A DNA stretch of 5,719 nt from Vibrio tasmaniensis 1F-187 (GTDB lineage Bacteria > Pseudomonadota > Gammaproteobacteria > Enterobacterales > Vibrionaceae). How positions within the stretch are numbered: position 1 is the first letter of the stretch; each line of letters opens with the position of its first letter. Below are positions 5,502 to 5,719 of the stretch, piece by piece. The position numbers were made by a program, and so were the translations under genes. Where the stretch lies: positions 1 to 5,719 of the forward strand of contig NZ_AJZM02000386.1 of NCBI RefSeq assembly GCF_000272405.2. The letters run 5' to 3'. The notes beneath the pieces were generated by a model, which worked only from the letters and a program-made list of their open reading frames with translations, searched no databases and was not told the DNA's origin.

Positions 5502-5719
5502 CGCTGGGCGGCATCCCGCTTGTATCTTTCATCTATGGCCTAAGAGTGGCATCACACTGGAGAGTCACTGCGTGCCACCCCAGAATATGCCTCTCTACAG
5601 TCCCTATCCAAAAGGATATCGCTACAATCCGAAACGCCAGCGCCTCGTCATTCTTCCTCGTTGCCGTTCGTCGTACCTCCTCACTCCTTTCACTGACATC
5701 CATTAAGTTCGAGTAAAGG
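5502..5719. other. Right-end GC-richer region, no assignable gene
   Basis: The stretch is open in two plus-strand frames (5468-5716, 82 residues; 5473-5706, 77 residues) and in one minus-strand frame from the window edge to a stop at 5533-5535. From its ATG at 5703 the minus frame gives a 56-residue protein beginning MDVSERSEEVRRTATRK. Past its stop the same minus frame restarts at ATG 5532 (MKDTSGMPPSEKPCPKG) and ends at 5461. No frame has an evident ribosome binding site, and the starts of both plus frames lie inside the terminator hairpin. A hairpin GTGGCA (5546-5551) with TGCCAC (5573-5578) is also present. It resembles a dispersed non-coding Vibrio-type sequence rather than a gene, but I cannot confirm this. 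Confidence 0.35.

Overview
The window looks like an accessory or genomic-island stretch from a marine gammaproteobacterium, most likely a Vibrio or close relative. This rests on a short mobile-element-type RadC (JAB domain only), a patchwork of small hypothetical genes and gene remnants, and a PhnD-like binding protein next to a hybrid sensor kinase. I could not run a search, so the taxon is an inference.

Left part (1-1744), moderate GC: the 3' end of an unrecognised gene (1-435), a small ORF with a good ribosome binding site (547-696), a long stretch without a convincing gene (697-1253), and a heavily mutated radC (1254-1744). The radC remnant has lost its start codon (ATC where ATG is expected), carries frameshifts and a nonsense codon, and has a 4-bp duplication. 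The left part reads as a decaying mobile element.

Middle part (about 1745-5457), visibly AT-richer: a 425-bp non-coding stretch with two perfect palindromes, a 67-aa orphan protein (2170-2373), a long inverted repeat (2390-2450), then a tight two-gene unit. The first gene encodes an exported PhnD-family periplasmic binding protein (2547-3341). Four bases later comes a membrane histidine kinase (3346-4890), whose receiver domain follows in another frame (to 5171). No transporter permease or ATPase is present, so the binding protein probably acts as the ligand sensor for the kinase. The kinase and receiver look like one hybrid protein split by a one-base shift at a GGGG run near 4775-4778. A remnant of a small lipoprotein-like gene follows (5309-5435).

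Right part (5423-5719): five perfect tandem copies of GTTTAAC, a good Rho-independent terminator, then a GC-richer stretch open in several frames on both strands with no gene I can assign. The last repeat copy sits in the 11-mer CGTTTAACAAA, which also occurs at 1971-1981, so the sensor module lies between two copies of that word.
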